Source: Paraburkholderia phytofirmans PsJN
GTDB taxonomy: Bacteria > Pseudomonadota > Gammaproteobacteria > Burkholderiales > Burkholderiaceae
DNA length: 64,000 nucleotides
Direction of reading: 5' to 3'
Assembly (NCBI RefSeq): GCF_000020125.1
Contig: NC_010681.1
Span: forward strand, 1,364,001-1,428,000
The position numbers and the translations under genes are program-made. Below the pieces are notes generated by a model. It was not told the DNA's origin. It did not search any database and saw nothing but the letters and a program-made list of their open reading frames with translations. Shown one piece after another: positions 55,011-63,607 of the stretch (positions are counted from its first letter, which is position 1; the number at the start of each line of letters is the position of its first letter).

Positions 55011-56420
55011 ATGGTTCGTCTGGTCATGATTCTGTTGGGCGTCGACTATCTGCGCACGCGTTGGCTATCGTTGCGGATCGTCGGTTGCATCAGTTTTCTG
55101 CTCGGTGTCTTCGTATTCATCGACGCGCTCGATAGCGCGCTCTATTTTCCCATCACCCCGTTCGTCTCGTTGCTGCTGCTCGAAGGCCTTGCCACGCTGG
55201 CCGTCGCCTGGACCGGCATGGGCGGGCAACGCACGCTGCGCTATGTGAAGGGCATCGCGTTCACCACCGCGGCGGCGCTGATTCTGATCGGCCACGAGCA
55301 CGGCAATTTCATTCTGTCGATGATCTTCGGCACGCTCTTTTTCGCCGATGGCCTTTTGCAGATCGTCGCGGCGAAAGTGGTCCGCTTTCGCACGTGGCGG
55401 CTTGCGATGATCGGCGGCGCCGTCGAAATCGCGCTGGCGATTTTCTTTTATCAACCCTATCCGACGCACTACGTGGGCACGGTGCCGTACTGTGTCGGAC
55501 TCGGCCTGATCTTTGGCGGATGGAACATGATCCTGCTGAGCGCGCGGGTGCGGCGGCTCGCGTCGAACCCCGCGGTCGCCGCGGGCGATTCCGCGGCCGA
55601 CGCCGGCATTGCCGCCGCGAGCGCGCTGGCCGCGAGCCGTGTGATTGCGCACGAGTGGGACGGCCCGCCCGCCGCCGACGAAGCCGCATTGACCGTGCAT
55701 GTCTGGACGCCGGTCGGCTCCGCGAAGGGCGAAGCGCGCCGGCAGCTGATCGTGGACCGCTATATCGCGGCGGTGGATCGCAACGGCGTGATATCGACCG
55801 GCCATGCCGCGCTCGAATCGCCCGAGGGCGTCTATATCAGTCTGTATCCGGGCGTGGAGATCGATCGTTCGCCGGACGATTTCGCGCGTCTTCTGCGTGC
55901 CACGCGCGAGAACGACGTGCCGGGGCTATTCCAGCCCGATTACCCGACGGAATCCAAGGCGTGGTGTCCGTCGACGGTTCAGGTGCGCATCCGCAACTAC
56001 GATCCGGTACGCCTCGCCCGCTTCTGGGACACCTATCGAAAGGACACGACCTACAACCTCACGCATCGCAACTGTTCGAGCAGTGTCTCGCGCGCATTGG
56101 AAGCAGCGATCGAAGGCGCCTCGGCGCGCGTGTGGGGCAATCTTGGCGGCTGGCAGCCGTTTCTGCGTGTGATCTCAACGCCCGAATTGTGGGTCGCCGC
56201 GCAAGTGCGCAAGCGCGCCGCGACGATGGCATGGACACCCGGCCTCACGCTCGACTACGCGCGGGCGCTCAGCATGCTGGCCGACCCGCGGCCTTCGGGC
56301 TGGGTCAAGATGGCGCGGCTCGCGGTGCGCAGAATGGTTCGCTCGCGTCAGCAATGGCGTAAAGAGGCCCGTCACGCACACGTTGCCGACGACGCGGCGC
56401 GCGCCACGGTGCGCGAATGA
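55011..56420 (+). CDS. DUF308 (HdeD-like) membrane domain fused to a permuted papain-like domain
   Basis: The 469-residue protein has six hydrophobic helices in residues ~15-190 in the pattern of HdeD/DUF308 proteins. A soluble C-terminal domain follows. That domain has STGHAALES with His265 and, 90 residues later, THRNCSSSVSRAL with Cys355. The order His before Asn-Cys is the hallmark of circularly permuted NlpC/P60-like papain-fold enzymes. It may be a membrane-anchored peptidase, amidase or acyltransferase. GGAGGA at 54999-55004 fixes the ATG at 55011; the frame is open further upstream. The enzymatic role is an inference. Confidence 0.78.
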   Translation: MVRLVMILLGVDYLRTRWLSLRIVGCISFLLGVFVFIDALDSALYFPITPFVSLLLLEGLATLAVAWTGMGGQRTLRYVKGIAFTTAAALILIGHEHGNFILSMIFGTLFFADGLLQIVAAKVVRFRTWRLAMIGGAVEIALAIFFYQPYPTHYVGTVPYCVGLGLIFGGWNMILLSARVRRLASNPAVAAGDSAADAGIAAASALAASRVIAHEWDGPPAADEAALTVHVWTPVGSAKGEARRQLIVDRYIAAVDRNGVISTGHAALESPEGVYISLYPGVEIDRSPDDFARLLRATRENDVPGLFQPDYPTESKAWCPSTVQVRIRNYDPVRLARFWDTYRKDTTYNLTHRNCSSSVSRALEAAIEGASARVWGNLGGWQPFLRVISTPELWVAAQVRKRAATMAWTPGLTLDYARALSMLADPRPSGWVKMARLAVRRMVRSRQQWRKEARHAHVADDAARATVRE

Positions 56421-56506
56421 CGCGCGCCTCGTACGCGTGCTGCCCAACTTCGGCGTTGCGGTAGAAATGGCAATCGCATCAACAGGTTGCAGTTTTTGCC
56501 GAATGG

Positions 56507-56541
56507 TTATGCACAGATTTGCAAACAGATTCTGTTGATAA
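56507..56541. promoter_or_regulatory. Pair of DnaA-box-like sites in opposite orientation
   Basis: TTATGCACA (56507-56515) fits the DnaA-box consensus TTATNCACA. TGTTGATAA (56533-56541) is the reverse complement of TTATCAACA, one mismatch from the consensus. They lie 17 bases apart in the AT-richer 349-base gap before the first transglutaminase gene, in which no gene is seen. Confidence 0.4.
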
Positions 56542-56769
56542 CTTCGCGCGCGCGATGCCGGGGCCAAATGAATGTTTTCAACCAATATGGCGGGTGTATG
56601 CTCAACCCGTTAGTTTCTGTTTGAGAGCACTCGACCACACCGCTATCCGGCCGTGGCTCATTGAAGATCAAAACCGCGCTGCGCGCTTTTTGCCCGCTGT
56701 GGCCGCGGCTTTTTACAAGCGTGAACGCGATGGACAGGATGAACCCGGCAGCATCCATTGGGCGGCCGG

Positions 56770-57702
56770 ATGAATGAGCCGCAGCGTTTCACGGTGCGCC
56801 ACGTCAGCGTCTACCGTTATTCGGAACCCGTGCGCTTCGGCGAACATCGCATGATGTTCCGGCCGCGCGCGAGCCACGATTTGCGTCTTGTCACCAACAA
56901 GCTGGTGATCACGCCCGTGCCGTCGCGGCTGCATTGGCTGCACGACGTGTTCGACAACTCGGTGGCGGTCGCGAGTTTCGCGGACAAAGCGAACGAATTG
57001 CGCTTCGACAGCGAAGTGACACTCGAACACTTCGAAGCGCCGATGCCCGATTACGCGCTCGAACCGTATGCGGTGAACTGGCCGTTCGCCTACACCAACG
57101 AGGAAGCGTCCGATCTCGTGAACGCGCGCAGCCGCCAGTATCCGGACAGCGACGTGGACGAGTGGGCGCGCCGTTTCGTGCCGACCGCGGGTGTTGCCGC
57201 AAAGAGCGCCGCAGGCAGCAAACGCGGCGCCGCAGGCAGTGGCACGATGGCGCTCCTGCGCGCCATGACGCTCGAAATCAAGAGCACGTTTTTCTATGTG
57301 CGGCGCACGGAAAAAGGCGTGAACCGTCCCGGCGACACCTTGCGCAGCCGCAGCGGCAGTTGCCGCGATTTTGCCGTGCTGATGATGGACGCGGTGCGCT
57401 CGCTCGGCCTCGCGGCGCGCTTCGTGAGCGGCTACATATTCGTTCCCGAGCACGACGCCACGCAAGGCGGCGGCGCCACGCAAGGCGGCGGCGCGACGCA
57501 CGCGTGGTTGCAGATCTATTTGCCAGGCGCCGGCTGGGTCGATTTCGATCCGACCAACAGCATCGTCGGCAATCGCCATCTGATTCGCGTGGCGGTGGCG
57601 TGGAACGCCTATCAGGCGCTGCCCTTGTGGGGCACATGGCATGGCGCGCCGCATTCGTTTCGCGGTTTGCAGGTGGACGTGAGCGTGACGGAAGGCGAAT
57701 GA
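56770..57702 (+). CDS. Transglutaminase-like protein (first of a pair)
   Basis: A 310-residue protein with an N-terminal beta-rich bacterial transglutaminase-like domain (FTVRHVSVYRYSEPVRFGEHR) and a catalytic core with a complete triad: Cys198 in SGSCRDFAVLMMDAVRSLG, His244 in GATHAWLQIYLPG and Asp in VDFDPTN. Such proteins are cytoplasmic cysteine proteases or transferases of uncertain substrate. An 18-bp duplication just before His244 repeats TQGGGA. ATG 56770 is chosen over a TTG 12 bases upstream. A paralogue follows after 164 bases. Confidence 0.88.
   Translation: MNEPQRFTVRHVSVYRYSEPVRFGEHRMMFRPRASHDLRLVTNKLVITPVPSRLHWLHDVFDNSVAVASFADKANELRFDSEVTLEHFEAPMPDYALEPYAVNWPFAYTNEEASDLVNARSRQYPDSDVDEWARRFVPTAGVAAKSAAGSKRGAAGSGTMALLRAMTLEIKSTFFYVRRTEKGVNRPGDTLRSRSGSCRDFAVLMMDAVRSLGLAARFVSGYIFVPEHDATQGGGATQGGGATHAWLQIYLPGAGWVDFDPTNSIVGNRHLIRVAVAWNAYQALPLWGTWHGAPHSFRGLQVDVSVTEGE
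57457..57492 (+). repeat. Exact 18-bp tandem duplication inside the first transglutaminase gene
   Basis: Bases 57457-57474 and 57475-57492 are identical and code for ATQGGG twice, immediately before the catalytic His. The frame is kept. Confidence 0.95.
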
Positions 57703-57866
57703 CAGTCAAAGCCCGGCGCATACGGACGAGCAAGGGCGATCAAGATCGAATGAACGCGCGCCGCGAGTCACGGCGTGTCGAATCGAAACGTGTTTGCGGG
57801 GAGTGCCGCTTCGGGCGGCTCGCCGTGCGCGTCAATTGAATGTTTCAACTGGAAGAGGGCGCCGCG

Positions 57867-58670
57867 ATGAAATTGCGCGTTGGCTACGAGCTGGTCTATG
57901 AGTGCGTGCAACCGACGCCGATGATGCTGATGTTGAACACCCACTATTCGCATGCGAAAGAAGTGCTGAATCCCGACTTGCTGGCGGTCGATCCGCCGGT
58001 GCCGATCAGCCAGTATCGCGACTCGTTCGGCAATCTGTGCAGCCGGCTGGTGGCGCCGCCGGGAAAGATTTCCTTTTCGACGAGCGCGGTGCTTGAAGTA
58101 TCGTCCGAGCCGGAGACGCGGCCGCCGTACACCGAACAGCATCCGGTGGAAATGCTGCCCGACGACACGCTGGTCTTTCTGCTCGGCAGCCGCTATTGCG
58201 AAACCGATCTGCTCTCCGAATTCGCGTGGCAGACCTTCGGCAAGCTGCCGCTCGGCCGCGGGCGCGTGGATGCGATCTGCAATTACGTGCACAACCACAT
58301 CGTGTTCGGCTACGACTTTGCGCGTTCGACCAAGACCGCATGGCAGGCCTGGCAGGAGCGCAAAGGCGTGTGCCGTGACTTCGCGCATCTGGCCGTGGCG
58401 CTATGCCGGGCCATGAATATTCCGGCGCGCTATTGCACGGGCTATATCAGCGACGTCGGCCTGCCGCCGCCGTACGCCCCGATGGATTTCGCCGCGTGGT
58501 TCGAGGCCTATGTCGGCGGATGCTGGCAGACGTTCGACCCGCGCAACAACGCGCCGCGCACGGGGCGTGTGCTGATGGCGCGAGGACGCGACGCGGCCGA
58601 CGTGGCGCTCAGCAATGCGTTCGGGCCCACGCAGCTGTTGAAATTCGCGGTGGTGTGCGAGCCTGTCTAG
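57867..58670 (+). CDS. Transglutaminase-like protein lacking the usual catalytic His
   Basis: A 267-residue protein opening KLRVGYELVYECVQPTPMML, with the N-terminal domain of this family. The core has the nucleophile Cys169 in RKGVCRDFAHLAVALCRAMN and FDPRNN with the Asp. Where active members have His in DFHAWFE, this protein has Ala209 (DFAAWFE). I recall close relatives with Ser or Ala there, so this subgroup may have a changed activity. AGAGGG lies about 8 bases before ATG 57867; an upstream start at 57840 is possible. It follows its paralogue on the same strand. Confidence 0.87.
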   Translation: MKLRVGYELVYECVQPTPMMLMLNTHYSHAKEVLNPDLLAVDPPVPISQYRDSFGNLCSRLVAPPGKISFSTSAVLEVSSEPETRPPYTEQHPVEMLPDDTLVFLLGSRYCETDLLSEFAWQTFGKLPLGRGRVDAICNYVHNHIVFGYDFARSTKTAWQAWQERKGVCRDFAHLAVALCRAMNIPARYCTGYISDVGLPPPYAPMDFAAWFEAYVGGCWQTFDPRNNAPRTGRVLMARGRDAADVALSNAFGPTQLLKFAVVCEPV

Positions 58671-58761
58671 CTGCGTGGCGGATAAAGATCTAAAGTTTCA
58701 GACGTGAAATGCCGACATGTTCGGCATCCACACCCGCTTCACGAACTGATCTGTCAACAGC

Positions 58762-59088
58762 ATGATGTTCCGCGCTTTAGCCGCTACGTCCGCAGTCATT
58801 CTGCTCGCCATGCCGTCGGTGCATGCTTTGCAGGCTGCGCCGTTGGAGCTCGCTTCGATCCCGGTAAGTTTGACCGTGCAGGAAGCCTGCCTCGTGCAGT
58901 CCGCCGACGCGCTGATCAGTACGGCGAATCAGCCGGAGGTGTCCTGTATCCACGGGGCGCCGTTCCAGATCACGCAGGCCGGGTTCGATCCCGGCACGCC
59001 AGCCGACACTGCACGCAACGCGACGCAGCCAGTCGAATTCGTCGCCACCCACGACACGCAACACACCGTCTGGACCGTCAACTTTTAG
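58762..59088 (+). CDS. Small secreted protein resembling a shortened Csu/spore-coat-U pilus domain
   Basis: A 108-residue protein with a signal peptide (ATSAVILLAMPSVHAL, cleavage near residue 23). The mature ~85 residues read SLTVQEACLVQSAD, then VSCIHGAPFQITQAG and a final TVWTVNF. These match the paired Cys segments and last strand of the SCPU subunits in the facing operon (xNCxISA, VTCTNxxPYxVxLxxG), with the inner part about ten residues shorter and no W-G block. It may be a compact subunit or a self-standing relative. The gene is convergent with the pilus operon, 24 bases away. Confidence 0.65.
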   Translation: MMFRALAATSAVILLAMPSVHALQAAPLELASIPVSLTVQEACLVQSADALISTANQPEVSCIHGAPFQITQAGFDPGTPADTARNATQPVEFVATHDTQHTVWTVNF

Positions 59089-59112
59089 TGGTTTCCTCGC
59101 ATCGGGCTTTCC

Positions 59113-60069
59113 TCAGAAAGTGATCGTCGCGGTGATCGTGTCGCTGTAGCTGCCCGGCATGGGAGTGCTCTGTGCCGGCACGCGGCCATACACGTTGATC
59201 GATAGGGCATTGCCGCTACCCGTGCCGGTGGCCATCGTGGTGCCGGCCGTGCCGTCACCCCAGGCGCTTGTGTGGCCTGAATCCGTGTAGAGCTGGTAAT
59301 TCACCGTGCCGCCGCCGCCTGAGCGCTGCATCTGCCGGGCCGCGACGTTGCCGCTCGAGCCGCTGCTGAGCGCGATCCGGTACGCGTCGCCGTTGGTGCA
59401 GCGCGCCGTGATCGCGCCAGTCGCGTTGAGTGCGGAGCTGAGCACGCCCGTCGACGTGAACGCGATGTTCGTCGCGCTGATCAGGCAGTTGTTGACGACC
59501 GTTGCGTTGACGGTGAAACCGAAGCTGCCGGCGCTCGTCGTCAGCGAGGCGCATGTCGGCCCGAGCAGCAGAAAGAAGGCGTAGGTCAGAGAGGTTTGGC
59601 TCAACGTCTGTGAATAACTGGTGCTGCTGTTACCTGTGGTCGGCACGGCCGGCTGATTGGCGGCGATCTGGCCGTAGAAATTGACCGTCGCTGAGGCGGT
59701 CGTGCCGCTCACCGGTTTCTCCAGCGTCAGCGATATCGGCGTCGTGCCGAGCGTGCTCGAGCCCCATGCGAGCGAATGCGCCGCGTCCTGGTACAGATCG
59801 TATTGCAGCTGGTTGCTGCCGGCGCTCAGATGGCGCGGCGTCGTGCCGCCCATGTTCAGGCACACCTGCACACTCGGCGTCAGCGTGACCGCGGGCCACG
59901 TGCATTGCACCGTGACGCTGCCGGTTGCGGCCACGGCGCTGAGGCTGATGGGGCTCACGTTGCCGAAGCTTAGCGCCGACGGACTCGCCGTGCAGGTCTG
60001 CGCGCTAACGTGGCGCGGCATGATGCCGAGCAGGGCGCATAGTGCGAGGAGCAGCAGGAGCCGTTTCAT
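59113..60069 (-). CDS. csuE: Csu-type pilus tip adhesin, two SCPU domains
   Basis: A 318-residue secreted protein with signal MKRLLLLLALCALLG and two spore-coat-U (SCPU) domains: the first has CTASPSALSFGNVSP, the second NCLISATNIAF, ITARCTNGDAYRIAL, YQLYTDSGHTSAWGDG and ends in ITATITF. A two-domain subunit at the end of the operon is what CsuE, the tip adhesin of archaic pili, looks like. The frame also has an ATG at 60144 overlapping the usher stop (ATGA), which would add 25 residues before the signal; 60069 gives the cleaner signal peptide. Confidence 0.85.
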   Translation of the reverse strand: MKRLLLLLALCALLGIMPRHVSAQTCTASPSALSFGNVSPISLSAVAATGSVTVQCTWPAVTLTPSVQVCLNMGGTTPRHLSAGSNQLQYDLYQDAAHSLAWGSSTLGTTPISLTLEKPVSGTTASATVNFYGQIAANQPAVPTTGNSSTSYSQTLSQTSLTYAFFLLLGPTCASLTTSAGSFGFTVNATVVNNCLISATNIAFTSTGVLSSALNATGAITARCTNGDAYRIALSSGSSGNVAARQMQRSGGGGTVNYQLYTDSGHTSAWGDGTAGTTMATGTGSGNALSINVYGRVPAQSTPMPGSYSDTITATITF

Positions 60070-60140
60070 TGCGCTGCTCTTGCGTGCGGCAGCAGGCTGT
60101 CGAGCAGAACGCGTTGCAGGAAGGGCAAAAAGATACCGCC

Positions 60141-62762
60141 TCATTGCGCTGCCTTCACGTTTGTCGCGGCATCCGTGACTGCATTCGCCGCGGCATTCGC
60201 TGTAGCGTTCATTGCTGCGGTTGCCGCTGCATTAGCTGCTGCATTCATCGCTGCATTCGTCGCAGCGGCCGACATTGCATCCGCTGCCGCGTTGGAACCA
60301 CGCGCGCCGCAGGTCAGCGGTCCGATGGTCGGCAACGAGCCGTTAGCAGGGCGCTCGTAGATGAATTCGACGCTACACGTCGCGGAGCCGTTCTCGACTT
60401 CCAGATGATTGTCGTGCTGCAGGTTTTCGATGAAAGTCAGGCCGTCGTAGCCGACGATCGTGTCCACCCCGCTTTCCACGTGGTGCACGCGCGTGCCCGG
60501 CGGCATCAGGTGGCCGTCGGCGCTGCGCAGAATCACCGAGGCCGCGCTATAGCGCGACACGCGGAAGCTCGCCAGCACGCCGGCACGCGACTTCGGCACG
60601 AGGTCCATCGCGGTCGTGGCGATACGCGCGTCGGCAGGCAGATTCATGCTGTCGATCCCGACCTGGTTGTGCTGGTACGCGTTCAGATCGGGAATCAGCA
60701 GATGCCCACCGCGGTCGGTCGTACCGATCACGCGGTTCTCGTGCAGCACCGGCACGCTCGCCGCGCCGTCGGTGGAAACCAGCGCGAAGCCGTCGTCGAT
60801 CCGGCGCGCCGGTTGCACGGTGCGGTCCATCAGCACGATCGCGCCGGTGACGTCGAGCGAGGCGCCCGCATGCCGGTCGATGTCCTGCGCAAGTGCCGTC
60901 ACCTGGCCATATCTGCCGAGATATCGCGCCTGCGCCTGACGGTACGGCACCGCGCCGGAGCCGCCCGCCTGCACGCCCCAACCCCAGCCGCCGGCGTAAT
61001 CGGGTGGACGCTGCGCGTTGACGTTGTAGGTGGACTGGCCGTTCTGGCGGCCCACGCTCGCGTTGATCGCGGTGTTATTGCCGAGCCCGAAACTCGCGGT
61101 CAGAAACACGCCTTGCGCGTTGTGCTGCAGAAAGTCTTTGTAGGTGCTGAGCGTGAGCGACGCGAGATTGCCGAAGTTGAGCGTGTACGACAGCGAGCCG
61201 ATGCGCGACGCCGGCACGCCGGGATAACGGTAGCCGACGTAGCTAAGCGACAGCGTCTGGCGGCTGAAGAAGGGCAACGCCAGCGTGACGCGGTCGGTGG
61301 CGGTGGGCACGGGTGTGCCGTCGCGCGCGGCGAGGTCGCCGTAGTTGCCGTACACGCGCAAGGTTTGTGCGTCGATCGAGAAGTGTGGCTCGATCAGTTG
61401 ATAGCCGAGACCGAGTTGGATGCCGTTCAGCTTACCCGCGCTCCCCGACACCGAGCCATTGATCACACCCGCCATGCCTATGCGCACCAGCGCGCCGGCG
61501 CCCGCATTGGCGAGTCCGCCGGTCGCTTCCGCGTGGCCTTCCAGCGTCAGCGTGTCGCTCATGCCGCGGCGCGCGGTGGCGCTGACGGCGGGACGCGGAT
61601 CGTAGGAAAACGAATCGATGCCGTATGCGCGGCGCAGGAAGCCGGCTTCGAACGAATAGCTCGACAGGCCCGCGGCCAGCATGCGCGTATCGACGTAGAG
61701 CGGCAGCGAAGTCGAAATGGTGCGGCCGAGCGCGTCGTGCGTAATCACGGTGGCTTCGCCCGCGCCGGTGATGCCCGGCACGTTGTTGACGATAAACGGT
61801 CCGCTCGGCACGTTGCCGCTGAACTGGCGCACGTTGTTGATATACAGGTCCACCGCCGACGGGACCACGGCCGTGCCCGACAGCGCCTGCACGGGAAAGG
61901 TCACGAGGTCGGGGCGCAGCGCGAAGTTGCTGCGCCACTGAAACCCGCCGATGCGAATCGAGCGGCTCCAGTCGAGCGATGACGAAATGGTGTCGCCGAA
62001 CTGGGTAGTGCTGAGCGCCGCGGGATTCGACCTGCTCCACGAAGTGTCGTATCGCACGTAGCGATGCAGATCGCGATATAGATACGCAATGCCGGTGTTG
62101 CTCAACACACCGGCCGGGTCGAAGTAGCGTTGCTCGCTCCATAGTGCGAACTGCGCGTTGGTGTCGGTTTGCGCGAACGCATCGTAGTTGATCAGAAAGC
62201 CGCGCGACGCAGTGGCGTTCGGCGTCTGCGCCAGCTCGCGCGTGTCGAACGTGTATGGCTTGCGGATGGCGTCGGGCACCTGCAGGTCGATGCTCTGACG
62301 CCCGGCGTCGTAGTGATAGCGCAGGCCAGGGATCTGGTCGAGTTCGAGCGTGGCGGTGTCGGCGGCGCCGAGCTTCTCCGTGGCGACGCCGATGTCGCTC
62401 AAATCCCTGGCCGTCGCGCTGAGCCGGCCGTCGCTTTCGCGAAAGTGGGCGATCAAAGAAGTGCGTTGGCCGTTCAGCATGACTTCCAGATACAGATCAC
62501 GGCCCGCAGCGGAAGCTTGCGCGGGCTTCGCTGTGACAGACCTTGCGCTGTCCACGTTGGCGGCTGGCGTGGGCGCGCGGGCATCGGCGTGACGGCCGCC
62601 CATGTCCACGTCCGAGTCGGTGCGCGCATCGACGCCCGTATCCGCGAACTGCAGTGAAGGCTGCGCTTCGGCCCGGTCCATGCCCAGCATGTACAACGTG
62701 GCTGCGAGCGCGATGGCATGCGGTTTCCATCCAAGACGTATTCGCCGTCGTGTCATTCTCAT
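60141..62762 (-). CDS. csuD: Csu-type outer-membrane usher with an Ala/Asn-rich tail
   Basis: An 873-residue usher that would secrete and assemble pilus subunits through the outer membrane. After a signal (ALAATLYMLGMDRAEA) it has DLYLEVMLNGQRTSLIAHF, the FGDTISSSLDWSRSIRIGGFQ barrel strand region, VDLYINNVRQFSGNVPSGPF of the plug/middle domain, and the C-terminal IYERPANGSLPTIGPLTC. The canonical end is followed by ~50 residues made almost only of Ala, Asn, Met and Thr (about residues 822-873), unusual for the family. It precedes the adhesin with a 4-base overlap and follows the chaperone gene by 96 bases. Confidence 0.9.
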   Translation of the reverse strand: MRMTRRRIRLGWKPHAIALAATLYMLGMDRAEAQPSLQFADTGVDARTDSDVDMGGRHADARAPTPAANVDSARSVTAKPAQASAAGRDLYLEVMLNGQRTSLIAHFRESDGRLSATARDLSDIGVATEKLGAADTATLELDQIPGLRYHYDAGRQSIDLQVPDAIRKPYTFDTRELAQTPNATASRGFLINYDAFAQTDTNAQFALWSEQRYFDPAGVLSNTGIAYLYRDLHRYVRYDTSWSRSNPAALSTTQFGDTISSSLDWSRSIRIGGFQWRSNFALRPDLVTFPVQALSGTAVVPSAVDLYINNVRQFSGNVPSGPFIVNNVPGITGAGEATVITHDALGRTISTSLPLYVDTRMLAAGLSSYSFEAGFLRRAYGIDSFSYDPRPAVSATARRGMSDTLTLEGHAEATGGLANAGAGALVRIGMAGVINGSVSGSAGKLNGIQLGLGYQLIEPHFSIDAQTLRVYGNYGDLAARDGTPVPTATDRVTLALPFFSRQTLSLSYVGYRYPGVPASRIGSLSYTLNFGNLASLTLSTYKDFLQHNAQGVFLTASFGLGNNTAINASVGRQNGQSTYNVNAQRPPDYAGGWGWGVQAGGSGAVPYRQAQARYLGRYGQVTALAQDIDRHAGASLDVTGAIVLMDRTVQPARRIDDGFALVSTDGAASVPVLHENRVIGTTDRGGHLLIPDLNAYQHNQVGIDSMNLPADARIATTAMDLVPKSRAGVLASFRVSRYSAASVILRSADGHLMPPGTRVHHVESGVDTIVGYDGLTFIENLQHDNHLEVENGSATCSVEFIYERPANGSLPTIGPLTCGARGSNAAADAMSAAATNAAMNAAANAAATAAMNATANAAANAVTDAATNVKAAQ

Positions 62763-62858
62763 TGGTTGAATGGCGGTCGATCGTGTCCGTTCCCCATGGC
62801 CGGGGCGCGCTCGTGGCCGGCGGCGTGTGCTCGCCGGCTGTCTTATGCCCTCGCATGT

Positions 62859-63590
62859 TTACTCGACAGTCACGCTGGCTTCAGCCGGCAAAGAGTTGAC
62901 AGCGGCGCGCACCTTCAGCGGACCGTTCTGCGCGACGTTGTCGGGGAGCGTGATCGGCCAGTGCCGTTGACGCCCGGCAAGCGCATAGCCGAGCAGTCCC
63001 TTGTTGATCGGGTAGGCGTTGCCGGCGTTGTCGATCAATTGCACGGCGGCGATTTGCGCGCGCCTACGGCCCGTGTTGTCGACGCGCAGCATCCAGGCTT
63101 GCTCGCCGGTGCCGCGCGATAGATGCCACGACAGCCTGGGCTGGCCGACGTCGACGGCCGGTTCGACGAACACCGGCACCGAGTAGCGAAGGCGGATCGT
63201 CACGCCGCTGGTCGGCGCGGCGTCGGCTTCCGGCAACTCGTCGATCAGCACGCGATAACCCTGCTCGGATGCGGATGGCGCTGGCGCGGTGCGCACCAGC
63301 CGCACCAACTGGTCGGCATGGCCGGCGATCTGGATCAGCGGCGGGCTGGCGACGAGGTCCTGGGTCGGCGTGAGGGTGTCGTCGCCGTTAGCCTGATCCC
63401 AGCGGAACACGCGCACCTGACCGAACAGCGGCTTCTCGCCGGGGTTTTTCAGCGTGATGCCGGTGGCGTTGGCTTCGGCCGCCATGTCGACCATGACGGG
63501 CGAAATCTGCAGCGTGGCCGCGTGCGCGAATGTCGGACTCAGACACCACGCGCAGGCGCATGCCGCCAGGAGCCGGCGAGGCGCGCTCAT
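62859..63590 (-). CDS. csuC: Csu-type periplasmic pilus chaperone
   Basis: A 243-residue PapD-like chaperone with a signal ending FAHAAT (about residue 24). LQISPVMVDMAAEANATGITLKN, PLFGQVRVFRWDQ, RLVRTAP and YRVLIDELPE form the first immunoglobulin domain, and VFVEP and LRVDNTGRRRAQI begin the second. The short F1-G1-type loops fit the archaic (FGL/sigma) class. It donates a strand to subunits before delivery to the usher. ATG 63590 is preferred to TTG 63611, which overlaps the upstream subunit stop. Confidence 0.88.
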   Translation of the reverse strand: MSAPRRLLAACACAWCLSPTFAHAATLQISPVMVDMAAEANATGITLKNPGEKPLFGQVRVFRWDQANGDDTLTPTQDLVASPPLIQIAGHADQLVRLVRTAPAPSASEQGYRVLIDELPEADAAPTSGVTIRLRYSVPVFVEPAVDVGQPRLSWHLSRGTGEQAWMLRVDNTGRRRAQIAAVQLIDNAGNAYPINKGLLGYALAGRQRHWPITLPDNVAQNGPLKVRAAVNSLPAEASVTVE

Positions 63591-63607
63591 GGCGCTCGCA
63601 CGACGCG

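Noticed and set aside
60042..61982. Plus-strand open frame of 646 codons
   Set aside because: Antisense to the usher; no signal, domain or ribosome site.
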